64,000 nt of DNA, from NCBI GenBank assembly GCA_963782885.1, contig CAWALL010000013.1:372001-436000 (forward strand), in the 5' to 3' direction. How positions within the stretch are numbered: the stretch's first letter is position 1; the number at the start of each line of letters is the position of its first letter. This stretch comes from DATAOG01 sp963782885. GTDB taxonomy: Bacteria > Pseudomonadota > Alphaproteobacteria > Geminicoccales > Geminicoccaceae. The notes under the pieces were generated by a model. The model saw nothing but the letters and a program-made list of their open reading frames with translations, had not been told where the DNA came from and searched no databases. Positions 37,376-45,949 of this stretch are shown one piece after another. Position numbers and translations under genes: made by a program.

Positions 37376-38371
37376 GTGGGAAAAGTCCTGGTCGCGATCC
37401 CGCGGGTTCACGAGGCGACTCTGCCTGTGCTCGAACGCCTCCGCGAGGCGGGCTTCGAGCTGGTGCGCAACGCCCATGGCCGGACGCTCGGCGAGGCTGA
37501 GCTGATCGGGCTGCTGCCGGGCTGCTTCGCGACCATCGCCGGCGGCGAGCGCTACGACGAGCGGGTGTTCGCCGCGGCGCCGGAGCTCAAGGTCGTGGCA
37601 CGCATGGGGGTCGGCCACGACAAGGTCGACGTCGCCGCCGCCACCCGCCACGGCGTGGCCGTGGCGATGGGCTTCGGCATCAACCACGAGGCGGTCGCCG
37701 ACATGGCGTTCACGATGATGGCGGCGTTGAGCAACAACCTGTCCGCCTACCACCGGGAGGTCATGGAGGGCCGCTGGGGCGGGCATTTCCATCCGGGCCT
37801 GTTCCGCAAGACGGCCGGCATCCTCGGCCTCGGCCGGATCGGGCGGGCGCTCGCCAGGCGCTGCCGTGGCTTCGAGATGCGCGTGCTCGCCCATGACGCG
37901 GTCCCGGACCCCGCCCATGCCGAGGCCGAGGGAATCGAGCTCGTGTCGCTCGAGCGCCTGTTCCGCGAGGCGGACTTCGTCTCGGTTCACGCGCCGCATA
38001 CCCCCGAGACCGACCGGATCGTGAACCGCACCCATCTCGCGCTGATGAAGCCCTCCGCCTTCCTGATCAACACCGCGCGCGGTGGCCTGGTCGACGAGGC
38101 GGCGCTCCATGAGGCGCTGGCCGCGGGCCAGATCGCCGGCGCCGGGCTGGACGTGTTCGAGGTCGAGCCCCTGCCGCCCGGCTCGCCGCTGCGCAGCCTT
38201 GCCAACGTCGTGCTCACGCCGCATTGCGCGGGTGGCAGCGTCGACGCGGTGGTCGCGATGACCGAACGTGCGGTCGACCAGATCCTGGCGATCCAAGCCG
38301 GCCGCAGCCCCGATCACGACCAGCTCCTGAACCCGGAGGTGCTGCACGCGCCCTGGACCAGGGCGACATAG
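37376..38371 (+). CDS. D-isomer-specific 2-hydroxyacid dehydrogenase
   Basis: A 331-residue NAD-dependent dehydrogenase that interconverts 2-keto and D-2-hydroxy acids. Cofactor motif is GILGLGRIGRAL, the signature is NTARGGLVDEAALHEAL with catalytic Arg, and the catalytic His is in LTPHCAGGS. Glu is in DVFEVEPLP. Start is GTG 37376, after GAGGAG. It ends the 30,479-38,371 run. Together with the aldolase and Gfo/Idh enzymes it would handle 2-keto acids from sugar-acid degradation. Confidence 0.88.
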   Translation: MGKVLVAIPRVHEATLPVLERLREAGFELVRNAHGRTLGEAELIGLLPGCFATIAGGERYDERVFAAAPELKVVARMGVGHDKVDVAAATRHGVAVAMGFGINHEAVADMAFTMMAALSNNLSAYHREVMEGRWGGHFHPGLFRKTAGILGLGRIGRALARRCRGFEMRVLAHDAVPDPAHAEAEGIELVSLERLFREADFVSVHAPHTPETDRIVNRTHLALMKPSAFLINTARGGLVDEAALHEALAAGQIAGAGLDVFEVEPLPPGSPLRSLANVVLTPHCAGGSVDAVVAMTERAVDQILAIQAGRSPDHDQLLNPEVLHAPWTRAT

Positions 38372-38506
38372 AAAGCGATCTGCACGCCGCCAGACCACCC
38401 CGAGGCGACGACCAGAGAATCGCGAGTCTCTCTGCCCAGCGACAGCAGGTTCAGGCATACGAGTCGGCCACTGATGGCGGCAAAGGCTTGCCTGCCGCGC
38501 GCGGAA

Positions 38507-39223
38507 TTATTGCTGTTCGGCGCGGTAGGCCAGGACCTCCGTGGGCGTCATCGGCGTCTGGCGCGCGGTCGCCACCGCGGCGGCGTCGACCTCGGCCATG
38601 CCGGCCGGCCGGAGCGCGGCATTGCCCCAGGCGCTCCGGATATGGTTCACGACCGCCGCGACGCTGGCGTCCGGGAGATGGCCGAAGGGCGGCATGGCGC
38701 TTCGGTACTGCGTACCCTCGATGGTCACTTCGCCCTTGAGCCCGTTCAGCACCACGTAGACCGGAAACAGCCGGTCGAGAAACAGGTCCCGATTGCCCGC
38801 GAGCGGCGGGAACTGGCTGGCGACTCCCTCGCCGCCCGGCTGGTGGCAGGCGGCGCAGTTCTGCGCATAGACGCTCTCGCCGTCGGCCTTTTGCGCGCCG
38901 GAAGGGGCCGCGGTTTCGGCGGCCGGCGGCGGGTTCGGCCCGAGGTAGACGGCAAGGTACTCGAGGATCTTGTCCCGCTGATCGGGCGCGAGGCGGAGAC
39001 CGTACTGGCGCATGTCGCTCAGCACCGCGGCCCAGCTGTCGCGCGGGATGCCGGCCGAATCGACCAGCGACTGCAGGTCGTGGCAGGTGCGGCATTGGCC
39101 GTAGACGAGGTCGCGGCCCGGCCCTTGGGGCAGCTCGACGTCACTCGCCGCGCGGCCGGCGCCGGCCGTGATCGCAAGGCTCGTGCCGGCGAGCACCAGG
39201 GAGATCCCTCGCATCTTCTTCAA
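38507..39223 (-). CDS. Cytochrome c, putative electron acceptor of sulfite dehydrogenase (SorB-like)
   Basis: A 238-residue periplasmic dihaem protein with a signal peptide (residues ~1-26). Haem sites are CRTCH (44-48) and CAACH (123-127); SAMPPFGHLPD likely supplies the distal Met of the second haem. It starts 56 bp after the sulfite oxidase gene on the same strand, the order known for SorA-SorB, where the cytochrome takes electrons from the molybdenum subunit. SorB of studied species has a single haem; two haem motifs here are notable. Confidence 0.83.
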   Translation of the reverse strand: MKKMRGISLVLAGTSLAITAGAGRAASDVELPQGPGRDLVYGQCRTCHDLQSLVDSAGIPRDSWAAVLSDMRQYGLRLAPDQRDKILEYLAVYLGPNPPPAAETAAPSGAQKADGESVYAQNCAACHQPGGEGVASQFPPLAGNRDLFLDRLFPVYVVLNGLKGEVTIEGTQYRSAMPPFGHLPDASVAAVVNHIRSAWGNAALRPAGMAEVDAAAVATARQTPMTPTEVLAYRAEQQ

Positions 39224-39279
39224 GCCGAACTCGATCCGAAGCCGGCGAGGGGCGCGGCGACCGCGCCTCTACGCTTTGG

Positions 39280-40539
39280 CTAGATGACGATCTCCACGCG
39301 CTCGACCCCGTTCCACTCGTAGCCGCGCGGGTTCCAGCGCGAGAGCCCGTCCATCGGCTGGCTGCGGCCCAGCGCGTCGGTCGCCCGCGCCATCAGCTGG
39401 TTGCTGCCGGCCGAGAGACTGGCGTTGGCCGTCCAGTGGTGCCAGGCCCAGGGGCTCTCGGGCTTGGCGATCTCGGCCGACTGCCAGGTCTTGCCGCCGT
39501 CGGCCGAGACCTCGACGCTGGTGATCGGCGCCGTGCCGTCGTTGAACGCCACGCCCTTGATCTCGACCGCGCCCGCCTTCGGCTTGTCCTCGGGCAGCGG
39601 CGAGAAGATCACGCTCTTGACCGTGTGCCCGTAGGTCGGGACGCTGTTGTAGATCGTGTAGTCGTCGGCGCCGAACTGACCGGGTTCCACTGGCACGAGC
39701 GGCATCCGGTAGCCGACCGACTGGAAGGCGCTCGGCGACTGCTCGGCCGCGAGCAGAAGGTAGGTCAGGAACTTGACGTTCATGTTGCCGTAGAAGCCCG
39801 GAATGATCAGGCGCACGGGCCCGCCGTGGATCGCCGGGATCGGCTCGCCGTTCATCTTGAGCGCGATGATCGCGTTGTCGAGCGCCGGGTCGGCCATGTG
39901 GTAGCTCTTGGCGAAGTCGGAACCTTCCGGGGTCGGCGGCTGGTCCGAGCCCTCGGCGGTCAACCAGCGGGCGGACGCCGCCGGCTCGAGCTTCATGTCG
40001 GCCAGAAACTGGCGCAGCGGCACGCCCTCCCATTCCACGTTGCCCATGCCGCCATTCTTCCATTGCCCGCCGGCTAGTTTCTGCTTGGCCGCATAGAACG
40101 AGCGGCCATTGCCGGCGCACTGGAGCACCGAGACGCGCTTGACCTGGTCCATCTTGGCGAGATCGGCGAGGCTGACGTCGCGCGGCCGCTGCACCAGGCC
40201 GTCAACTCGGAGCGTCCAGTCCTTGCGCTCGGGCGCGGCGGTGGTCGCCTCCCAGGCCATGGCGCCCTCGGGCGCGAAGTGCAGCCGGTTGAACAGGATC
40301 TCCTTGGGGGTGTGCTCGTACTTGCGCAGCAGCGTGAGTGGCGTCTCCATCACGCCGAGCTTGGCGTTGTGGACGACCATCTCCGGGACCTTGCCCTGGA
40401 TGATCTGGGCGACGCTGTCCTCGGCCCGCGCCAGACGCGCGAAGCCGGGCACGATCCCCGACGACATCGCCGCGGCCGCGCCGGCGAGGGCACCGAACTG
40501 ACGACGCGAGATCGGTTGCTGGCTGGCTCTCTTGTGCAT
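39280..40539 (-). CDS. sorA: Sulfite oxidase / sulfite dehydrogenase molybdenum subunit (SorA)
   Basis: A 419-residue periplasmic molybdoenzyme that oxidises sulfite to sulfate. The Tat signal is SRRQFGALAG (residues 11-20). The Mo-ligating Cys is C141 in VLQCAGNGR. Further family segments are DQPPTPEGSDFAKSYHMADP, GGPVRLIIPGFYGNMNVK and the C-terminal Ig-like dimerisation domain (VEISADGGKTWQ-type, here VEVSADGGKTWQSAEI). The haem is not fused; the cytochrome is the next gene. tusA lies upstream and moeA diverges from it, supplying sulfur handling and cofactor synthesis. Confidence 0.88.
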   Translation of the reverse strand: MHKRASQQPISRRQFGALAGAAAAMSSGIVPGFARLARAEDSVAQIIQGKVPEMVVHNAKLGVMETPLTLLRKYEHTPKEILFNRLHFAPEGAMAWEATTAAPERKDWTLRVDGLVQRPRDVSLADLAKMDQVKRVSVLQCAGNGRSFYAAKQKLAGGQWKNGGMGNVEWEGVPLRQFLADMKLEPAASARWLTAEGSDQPPTPEGSDFAKSYHMADPALDNAIIALKMNGEPIPAIHGGPVRLIIPGFYGNMNVKFLTYLLLAAEQSPSAFQSVGYRMPLVPVEPGQFGADDYTIYNSVPTYGHTVKSVIFSPLPEDKPKAGAVEIKGVAFNDGTAPITSVEVSADGGKTWQSAEIAKPESPWAWHHWTANASLSAGSNQLMARATDALGRSQPMDGLSRWNPRGYEWNGVERVEIVI

Positions 40540-40674
40540 GACTCTCCCCTGGTTGCTCGATCCGCGGCGCGCCGGCCGAGGCGCCGATGATGGACTCGAA
40601 CGGTCCAGCAGGGCAACAACATATTCAATCTCGGATATATTAAACGGTCCCGGCGCGCGTCGGTGGCGACGGCA

Positions 40675-40920
40675 TCAGCGTCTCTTCCTGAGCAGGAAGT
40701 GGAACTCGCCGGCCTCGGCCCCGCTTGCCAGCAACTCGTGGCCGGCCGCCTGACAGAAGGCGCGGAAGTCCTTGAGCGTGCCGGGATCGGTCGCGAGCAC
40801 CCGGAGCAGCGCGCCGGCTTCGAGCTTTTGCATCGCCTTGCGCGCCCGCAGCACCGGCAGCGGGCATTGCAGGCCGCGCGCATCGAGCACGGTCTCGGCG
40901 GGCAGCGGCATTTCGGCCAT
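40675..40920 (-). CDS. tusA: Sulfurtransferase TusA family protein
   Basis: An 81-residue sulfur carrier. The active Cys is in LDARGLQCPLPVLRARKAM, the CPxP motif with the conserved downstream Lys. TusA proteins relay persulfide sulfur for tRNA thiolation, molybdenum cofactor synthesis or sulfur oxidation. It stands before sorA on the same strand (135 bp) and is divergent from moeA. That context favours a role in sulfur oxidation or Mo enzyme maturation, which is inference. Confidence 0.9.
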   Translation of the reverse strand: MAEMPLPAETVLDARGLQCPLPVLRARKAMQKLEAGALLRVLATDPGTLKDFRAFCQAAGHELLASGAEAGEFHFLLRKRR

Positions 40921-41018
40921 CGGCAGCGTCCTGTATGTCGATTCACCTTATGGCCAGGATGCCATCCGGGCCGGGAATAGGCTACAATCGGCTGGTCGTA
41001 GCGGACGGACCAAGCGGG

Positions 41019-42287
41019 ATGTCGGGGCCACCCTGGGACGACTGTTTCGCCCACGATCCGAAGCGGATGCCCGCGGGCGAAGCGCTGGCACTGCTCGAGC
41101 AGCGGGTCCGGCCGGTGGTCGGCGAGGAGACCGTGCCGCTCGCCCGAGCCCACGGTCGGATCCTGGCCGCAACCGTGATCAGCGAACGCGACCTGCCGGC
41201 CTTCGACAACGTCGCGGTCGACGGCTTCGCCTTCGCCCATGCCGACCTTTTGCCCGACCGGCCGACCCGGCTCAGGCTGCTCGAGGGCCGGGCCGCGGCC
41301 GGGCACCCGTTCGCGGGACGGCTGGCCGAGGGCACGGCGCTCCGGGTGCTGACCGGCGCGGCCCTGCCGGCCGGCGCCGATACCGTTTTGATGCAGGAGG
41401 ACGCCGAGCTTGCGGGCGAGACGCTCGTGATCGGGCCTGGCATCCGGCGCGGCGCCAACCGTCGCCGGGCCGGCGAGGACATCCGCGGGGGTCAGGCGGT
41501 GCTCGAGGCCGGGCAGCGCCTTCGGCCCCAGGACGTCGGCATCGCCGCGAGCCTCGGCCGGACCACGCTTCAGGTCTTCCTGCCGCCCCGGGTCGCGTTG
41601 TTCTCGACCGGCGACGAGCTGGCCGAGCCGGGCGCCGGGCTGGCGCCGGGCGCCACTTACGATGCCAATCGCACGATTCTCGAGGGACTGCTCGGCACGC
41701 TCGGCTGCCGGGTCACCGATCTCGGCATCCTGCCCGACCGCGCCGAGGCCGTGGGCCGGGCGCTCGAGCGGGCGGCGGCGGCGCATGATGCGGTAGTCAC
41801 CTCGGGCGGCGCCTCGCGCGGCGACGAGGATCACGTCGTGCGCGCGGTCGAGCGCCAGGGCCGGCTGCACTTCTGGCAGATCGCGGTCAAGCCCGGCCGG
41901 CCGCTCGCGTTCGGCCAGCTGGGCCGGGCCGTGTTCATCGGCCTGCCCGGCAATCCGGTCGCGGCGGTGATCTGTTTTCTCCGGTTTGCCCGCCCGGTGC
42001 TGACGGCGCTCGGCGGCGGCCGCTGGCCGGAGCCGCGGGCGTTCCTGGTGCCGGCCGGGTTTGTCATGAAAAAGAAGCCGGGCCGGCGCGAATATCTGCG
42101 CGCCCGGCTGGTGCGCGGCGCGGACGGACGGCTTTGGGCGGAGAAGATCCTGCGCGAGGGCTCGGGCATCCTGACCTCGCTCGCCGAGGCCGATGGCCTG
42201 GTCGAGCTGACCGAGGACAGCACGGGCGTTGGGCACGGCGATCTGGTCGAGTTCGTGCCGTTCACCGAGTTCGGCCTGATGGCATGA
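41019..42287 (+). CDS. moeA: Molybdopterin molybdotransferase MoeA
   Basis: Inserts molybdenum into adenylyl-molybdopterin, the last step of cofactor synthesis. The frame opens at 40,935, but ATG 41019 (MSGPPWDDCFAHDP) fits the family better; the first 28 codons look like leader sequence. Markers are LPAFDNVAVDGFAF, LTGAALPAGADTVLMQED, the MoCF-domain FSTGDELAEPG and VTSGGASRGDEDHV, and FIGLPGNPVAAVICFLRF. The C-terminal domain IV (REYLRARLV) is complete. It diverges from tusA-sorA-sorB, whose SorA needs this cofactor. Confidence 0.9.
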   Translation: MSGPPWDDCFAHDPKRMPAGEALALLEQRVRPVVGEETVPLARAHGRILAATVISERDLPAFDNVAVDGFAFAHADLLPDRPTRLRLLEGRAAAGHPFAGRLAEGTALRVLTGAALPAGADTVLMQEDAELAGETLVIGPGIRRGANRRRAGEDIRGGQAVLEAGQRLRPQDVGIAASLGRTTLQVFLPPRVALFSTGDELAEPGAGLAPGATYDANRTILEGLLGTLGCRVTDLGILPDRAEAVGRALERAAAAHDAVVTSGGASRGDEDHVVRAVERQGRLHFWQIAVKPGRPLAFGQLGRAVFIGLPGNPVAAVICFLRFARPVLTALGGGRWPEPRAFLVPAGFVMKKKPGRREYLRARLVRGADGRLWAEKILREGSGILTSLAEADGLVELTEDSTGVGHGDLVEFVPFTEFGLMA

Positions 42288-42444
42288 GGCGGAACCAACG
42301 ATGCCGTCATCAGGTTTTTGGGCGGGGACCGATATCCCGAACCGGGAAACAACAGATTGTTGATGCTCTTCGTCGCAGACTGGCAGCGCTCGGCGGCCGC
42401 TTCGGGTCGGACGGCGCGGCCCGCTCACGGGTAGGAGCGCGCCT

Positions 42445-44325
42445 GTGAAGGACGGGATGATGGCGTCGATGCGTGCTCGCTGGTCGAGTTCGCTCAAGTT
42501 CCTGCGCGGTCGGCGCGGTGAGCCGCCCCCGACCGGGGCGACGGTGCCGGAGCCGCCTGCGGATGCGCCGCTGGTCCGGCCGTTCCCCTGGGAGGCGCAC
42601 TACCCGGAAGGTCTCGACTGGTCGCTCGACCTGGTCCCGCGGCCGCTGTTCGCGCTGCTCGACGACGCCTGCGCCGCCCATGCCGAGCGGCCCTGTCTCG
42701 ACTTCCTCGGCCGCAAATCGAGCTATCGGGAGATCGGCCAGCTGGTCGACCGGGCGGCCAAGGGCTTTCAGGCGCTGGGCGTCGGCCCGGGCGTCCGGGT
42801 CGGCCTGTTCCTGCCCAACTGCCCCTACTACGTGATCTGCTTCTTCGCCGTGCTCAAGGCCGGCGGCACGGTGGTCAACTACAACCCGCTCTACGCCGAA
42901 CGCGAGATCGCGCGCCAGATCGAGGATTCCAAGACCTCGATCATGGTCACGCTCAACATCCGGGGCATGTACCCCAAGCTCGCGCCGCGGCTCGCCGACA
43001 CCTGCCTGAAGACGATCGTGGTCGGCTCCATGGGCGGCCTCCTGCCCTGGCGCGAGCGGACCTTGTTCGCCCTGCTCCGGCGCAAGGAGATCGCCGAGGT
43101 CCCCTACGATCAGCGCCACGTCAAGTTCAAGAAGCTGATCGACAACGACGGCAGGCTCGCGCCGGTCGCGATCGATCCGCTGCACGACGTCGCGGTGCTG
43201 CAGTACACCGGCGGCACGACCGGTCTGCCCAAGGGCGCGATGCTGACCCACGCCGCGCTCCACGCCAACACCGAGCAGGTCCGCCTGTGGGCGACCGGCG
43301 CCCGGCCGGGCGGGGAGAAGGTCGTCGGCGCCCTGCCATTGTTTCACGTGTTCGGCATGACCGCGGTCATGAACGTCGGCATCGCGGCCGGCTTCGAGAT
43401 CATCCTGATGCCGCGCTTCCGGCTCGATCAGCTGCTCAAGGTGATCCACCAGGAGCGGGCGACCGTGCTGCTCGGGGTGCCGACCATGTTCTCGGCGATC
43501 AACGGCTCGCAGCTGCTGGACCAGTACGATCTGTCGAGCCTGCGCTTTTGCATCTCGGGCGGCGCGCCGCTGCCCGCGGCGGTCCAGACGACCTTCGAGC
43601 GCCTGACCGGCTGCGGGCTGGTCGAGGGCTACGGCCTGACCGAGGCGGGCCCGGTCTGCACGCTGAACCCGTTCGCCGGCGAGCGCCGGGCGGGCTCGGT
43701 CGGCCTCCCGCTGCCCGGCACGCTGGTCGAGATCGTCTCGCTCGACGAGCCCGGCCACCGGCTGCCGCTCGGCCACCGGGGCGAGATCTGCATCAGCGGC
43801 CCGCAGCTGATGGCGGGCTACGCCGAGCGCCCTGACGAGACCGCGGACGCGCTCCGCGACGGCCGCCTGCACACCGGGGATGTCGGGTACATCGACCGGG
43901 ACGGGTTCGTCTACGTGATCGACCGGATCAAGGATCTGATCCTGAACGGCGGCTTCAACGTCTACCCGCGCATGGTCGAGGAGGCGATCCTGCTCCACCC
44001 GGCGGTCGCGGCGGCCTCGGTCTGCGGCATTCCCGACCGGCACCGGGGCGAGGTGGTCAAGGCGTTCGTCAAGCTCGCCCCCGGCGCGAGCCTCAAGGCC
44101 TCGGAGCTGCGCGCCTTCCTGCGCGACCAGCTGGCGCCGTTCGAGCAGCCCAAGCAGATCGAGCTGGTCGAGCGGCTGCCGCTGACCTGGCTCGGCAAGC
44201 CCTCGCGCCAGGCCCTGGTCGCCGAGGAGCTCCGCCGCCTGAATGCGGCCGCGGCCAACGACACTTTCGACGGCGACGCGCTGCCGCCACAGCCCGCAAG
44301 GCGGGAGCCCGCACCGGTCGCCTGA
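42445..44325 (+). CDS. Long-chain fatty acid--CoA ligase (FadD-like)
   Basis: A 626-residue adenylate-forming enzyme that activates fatty acids to acyl-CoA. ATP motif is YTGGTTGLPKGAMLTH, the linker motif YGLTEAGPV, the hinge GDVGYIDRDGFVYVIDRIKD, and the catalytic Lys lies in TWLGKPSRQAL. The N-terminal GLDWSLDLVPRPLFALLD is typical for the bacterial long-chain group. GTG 42445 has GGAG seven bases upstream. The SCP2-domain gene follows after 44 bp, consistent with lipid-substrate delivery. Confidence 0.88.
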   Translation: MKDGMMASMRARWSSSLKFLRGRRGEPPPTGATVPEPPADAPLVRPFPWEAHYPEGLDWSLDLVPRPLFALLDDACAAHAERPCLDFLGRKSSYREIGQLVDRAAKGFQALGVGPGVRVGLFLPNCPYYVICFFAVLKAGGTVVNYNPLYAEREIARQIEDSKTSIMVTLNIRGMYPKLAPRLADTCLKTIVVGSMGGLLPWRERTLFALLRRKEIAEVPYDQRHVKFKKLIDNDGRLAPVAIDPLHDVAVLQYTGGTTGLPKGAMLTHAALHANTEQVRLWATGARPGGEKVVGALPLFHVFGMTAVMNVGIAAGFEIILMPRFRLDQLLKVIHQERATVLLGVPTMFSAINGSQLLDQYDLSSLRFCISGGAPLPAAVQTTFERLTGCGLVEGYGLTEAGPVCTLNPFAGERRAGSVGLPLPGTLVEIVSLDEPGHRLPLGHRGEICISGPQLMAGYAERPDETADALRDGRLHTGDVGYIDRDGFVYVIDRIKDLILNGGFNVYPRMVEEAILLHPAVAAASVCGIPDRHRGEVVKAFVKLAPGASLKASELRAFLRDQLAPFEQPKQIELVERLPLTWLGKPSRQALVAEELRRLNAAAANDTFDGDALPPQPARREPAPVA

Positions 44326-44369
44326 AGTGCGCCGCCACCGGCGCCAGCCCTCGAGACGATGGAGTCTTC

Positions 44370-44672
44370 ATGAGCCTGGACCGCGTCACCGCCCAGATCG
44401 AGGCCCAGCTGCCGCAGCTGGCGACGCTCGGCTACAAGGTCAAGTTCGCGCTCCAGGACGAGGGCGTGATCCTGATCGACGCGTCCCACAACCCGGCCAC
44501 CTTGTCGAACGAGGACGGCGAGGCCGACTGCACGATCCGCCTCTCCGAGGACCGCCTCAGCCAGCTGATCGACGGCCGCCTTTCGCCCACGCTCGCCTAC
44601 ACGCTCGGCCAGATCAAGGTCGAAGGCTCGCTCGGCGTCGCCATGAAGCTCGCCAGTCTGCTCGAAAGCTGA
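44370..44672 (+). CDS. SCP2 sterol-binding domain protein
   Basis: A 100-residue protein with the SCP2 fold, a hydrophobic pocket that binds lipids or acyl-CoA. The ending LSPTLAYTLGQIKVEGSLGV and MKLASLLES is the standard SCP2 C-terminus, and ADCTIRLSEDRLSQLIDG precedes it. It has no signal peptide. Probably co-transcribed with the acyl-CoA ligase. Confidence 0.88.
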   Translation: MSLDRVTAQIEAQLPQLATLGYKVKFALQDEGVILIDASHNPATLSNEDGEADCTIRLSEDRLSQLIDGRLSPTLAYTLGQIKVEGSLGVAMKLASLLES

Positions 44673-45228
44673 GCTTGAAGAGATTCAGTCATCGTGAAGA
44701 GTCCAGCCCCGACGCCCAATAGATCCGCGATTCTCGGCAATCGATGCAGCAAGAAGAACGGCGGCCATGCGTCACAAGTGGCGCATGTTTTGCTTGCGAC
44801 TGGCGCATGAGTGACGCGCCGATGCGCCACTTCCGACGCATGTTTGACTTGGGCTCGGCGAGCGGTCCGGCGGATCAACCGGATTGAGGCTGGCATCAAT
44901 CTCAACCCCCAACTCGGCTTTGCCGCCTAATGTCCTTTCCATGCGGAAGAATCGCGCACTTACAGGGGCAAAGGACGATGTCGCATTCAGGCAAGAATCA
45001 AGCTCCCTTGATCCCCGGCCTCAAGCGCACGCAGCGTCAGAAGTGACGCATGCGGTGCCTATTCCACTGAGTCATGACGTGAATTAGCGTGTTTTCATGC
45101 CCACGGCCGCGACAGCGCGCGCAAGCCGTCGCGATCAGCTCCTGCTCGCCGGGCATCGCCAAGTCGGGTTGCGCTGCCGCGAAACGGGGGCTGTCCGCAA
45201 CGAGGACTGACCAACCATGCTCTGCCCG
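44673..45228. other. Gene-free scrap region with palindromic repeats
   Basis: About 550 bases without a supported gene, between the SCP2 gene and an rhs fragment. Composition is less GC-rich than the core. The only visible structure is a set of imperfect ~20-bp palindromes listed separately. Confidence 0.45.
44767..45051. repeat. Three imperfect palindromes of one 18-20 bp family
   Basis: Copy 1 is ATGCGTCACAAGTGGCGCAT (44767-44786), copy 2 is ATGCGCCACTTCCGACGCAT (44822-44841), copy 3 is GCGTCAGAAGTGACGCAT (45034-45051). Each is a near-palindrome. Copy 2 matches the reverse complement of copy 1 with two differences, and copy 3 matches copy 1 with two. Copies 1 and 2 are both followed by GTTT. 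They could be operator sites or a small repeat family. Confidence 0.55.
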
Positions 45229-45536
45229 CCGTGGCGCTCTCCTGCCGTTCGGTCCGCTGTCCGGGTTCCAGTTCGGCAACGGGCTCGCCCTTGCGCTGGG
45301 CCACGATCAGGACTATCGCCTGACCGGGATCGTCACCGCGGACGGGGCGAGCAACCAGGTGCAGGGTTCCCGACCAAGATCGATGCAAGCGGTACGATGC
45401 GGACCTACGATCCGGCCAGCAATGCATTCGGTCGTACAACGCCAACGGCACGACCAGGACGTTCTTCAAGCCTACAAGTCCCACCTATTTTGATCGACAG
45501 CCTGGCGTTTCACCGACTGTTTTCGGAGGGCCTTAA
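45229..45536 (+). pseudogene. Rhs-family polymorphic toxin: core scrap joined to a C-terminal tip
   Basis: The first part reads LPFGPLSGFQFGNGLALALG and DQDYRLTGIVTADG, typical YD/RHS repeat sequence. At ~45,366 it jumps to FPTKIDASGTMRTYDPASNA. After a one-base loss near 45,432 (GGTCGTACAAC where GGTTCGTACAAC is expected), it continues YNANGTTRTFFKPTSPTYFD to a TAA at 45,534. The latter resembles the extreme C-terminus of Rhs toxins. Most of the core is deleted, so the toxin is dead, but its end abuts the presumed immunity gene. Confidence 0.6.
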
Positions 45537-45537
45537 G

Positions 45538-45795
45538 GTGTCCTACACGTGTCCCGTATGTGGATTTCCCGACTTGGAAGAACAGCATCGCGGCGAGTCC
45601 ACTGGTGGGTCCTACGAAATATGCCCGTCGTGCGGATTCCAATTTGGGGTCTCTGATGATGATCGGGGCTTCACCTATGAGCAGTGGCGGCAGCAATGGA
45701 TTGACGGCGGGATGGTCTGGGACAAGGGGCGAACTAAGCCGCGTCCTGGTTGGAATCCGGTCGAACAACTCCGTAATGTCGTGAAGACAAGATAA
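45538..45795 (+). CDS. Small CPxC/zinc-ribbon protein, likely Rhs immunity protein
   Basis: An 85-residue protein starting at GTG 45538, one base after the toxin-tip stop, with GGAGGG at 45525-45530 as ribosome site. Two Cys pairs (TCPVCGFPDL and ICPSCGFQFG) would bind zinc; the rest reads YEQWRQQWIDGGMVWD and PGWNPVEQLRNV. I recognise this as a small family often found right behind Rhs toxin tips, where immunity genes stand, though its function is inferred. The gene is intact while the toxin is broken. Confidence 0.68.
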   Translation: MSYTCPVCGFPDLEEQHRGESTGGSYEICPSCGFQFGVSDDDRGFTYEQWRQQWIDGGMVWDKGRTKPRPGWNPVEQLRNVVKTR

Positions 45796-45949
45796 CGACA
45801 TGATAGCGACGCCAAAAACACTCGACACGCTCATTCTTCTTCGAACAGCAATATATGGATAAGATTTAGGAGATGTATGAACCCGTTGCGCCTGTGATGA
45901 TGTGGAGGGGCAAGTAGGGTGCCGCCGAAAGAAGGCATAAGCATTAGTC

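Noticed and set aside
40935..41018. Molybdenum cofactor riboswitch upstream of moeA
   Set aside because: Only ~100 bases separate tusA from the moeA start and no conserved multi-stem layout is visible.
40350..42497. 715-codon minus-strand frame across moeA and the sorA start
   Set aside because: It only becomes sensible where it overlaps real genes in other frames; the long stretch is the moeA shadow.
44767..45051. CRISPR array or origin iterons
   Set aside because: Only three copies, uneven spacing, mixed orientation, no cas or replication genes nearby.
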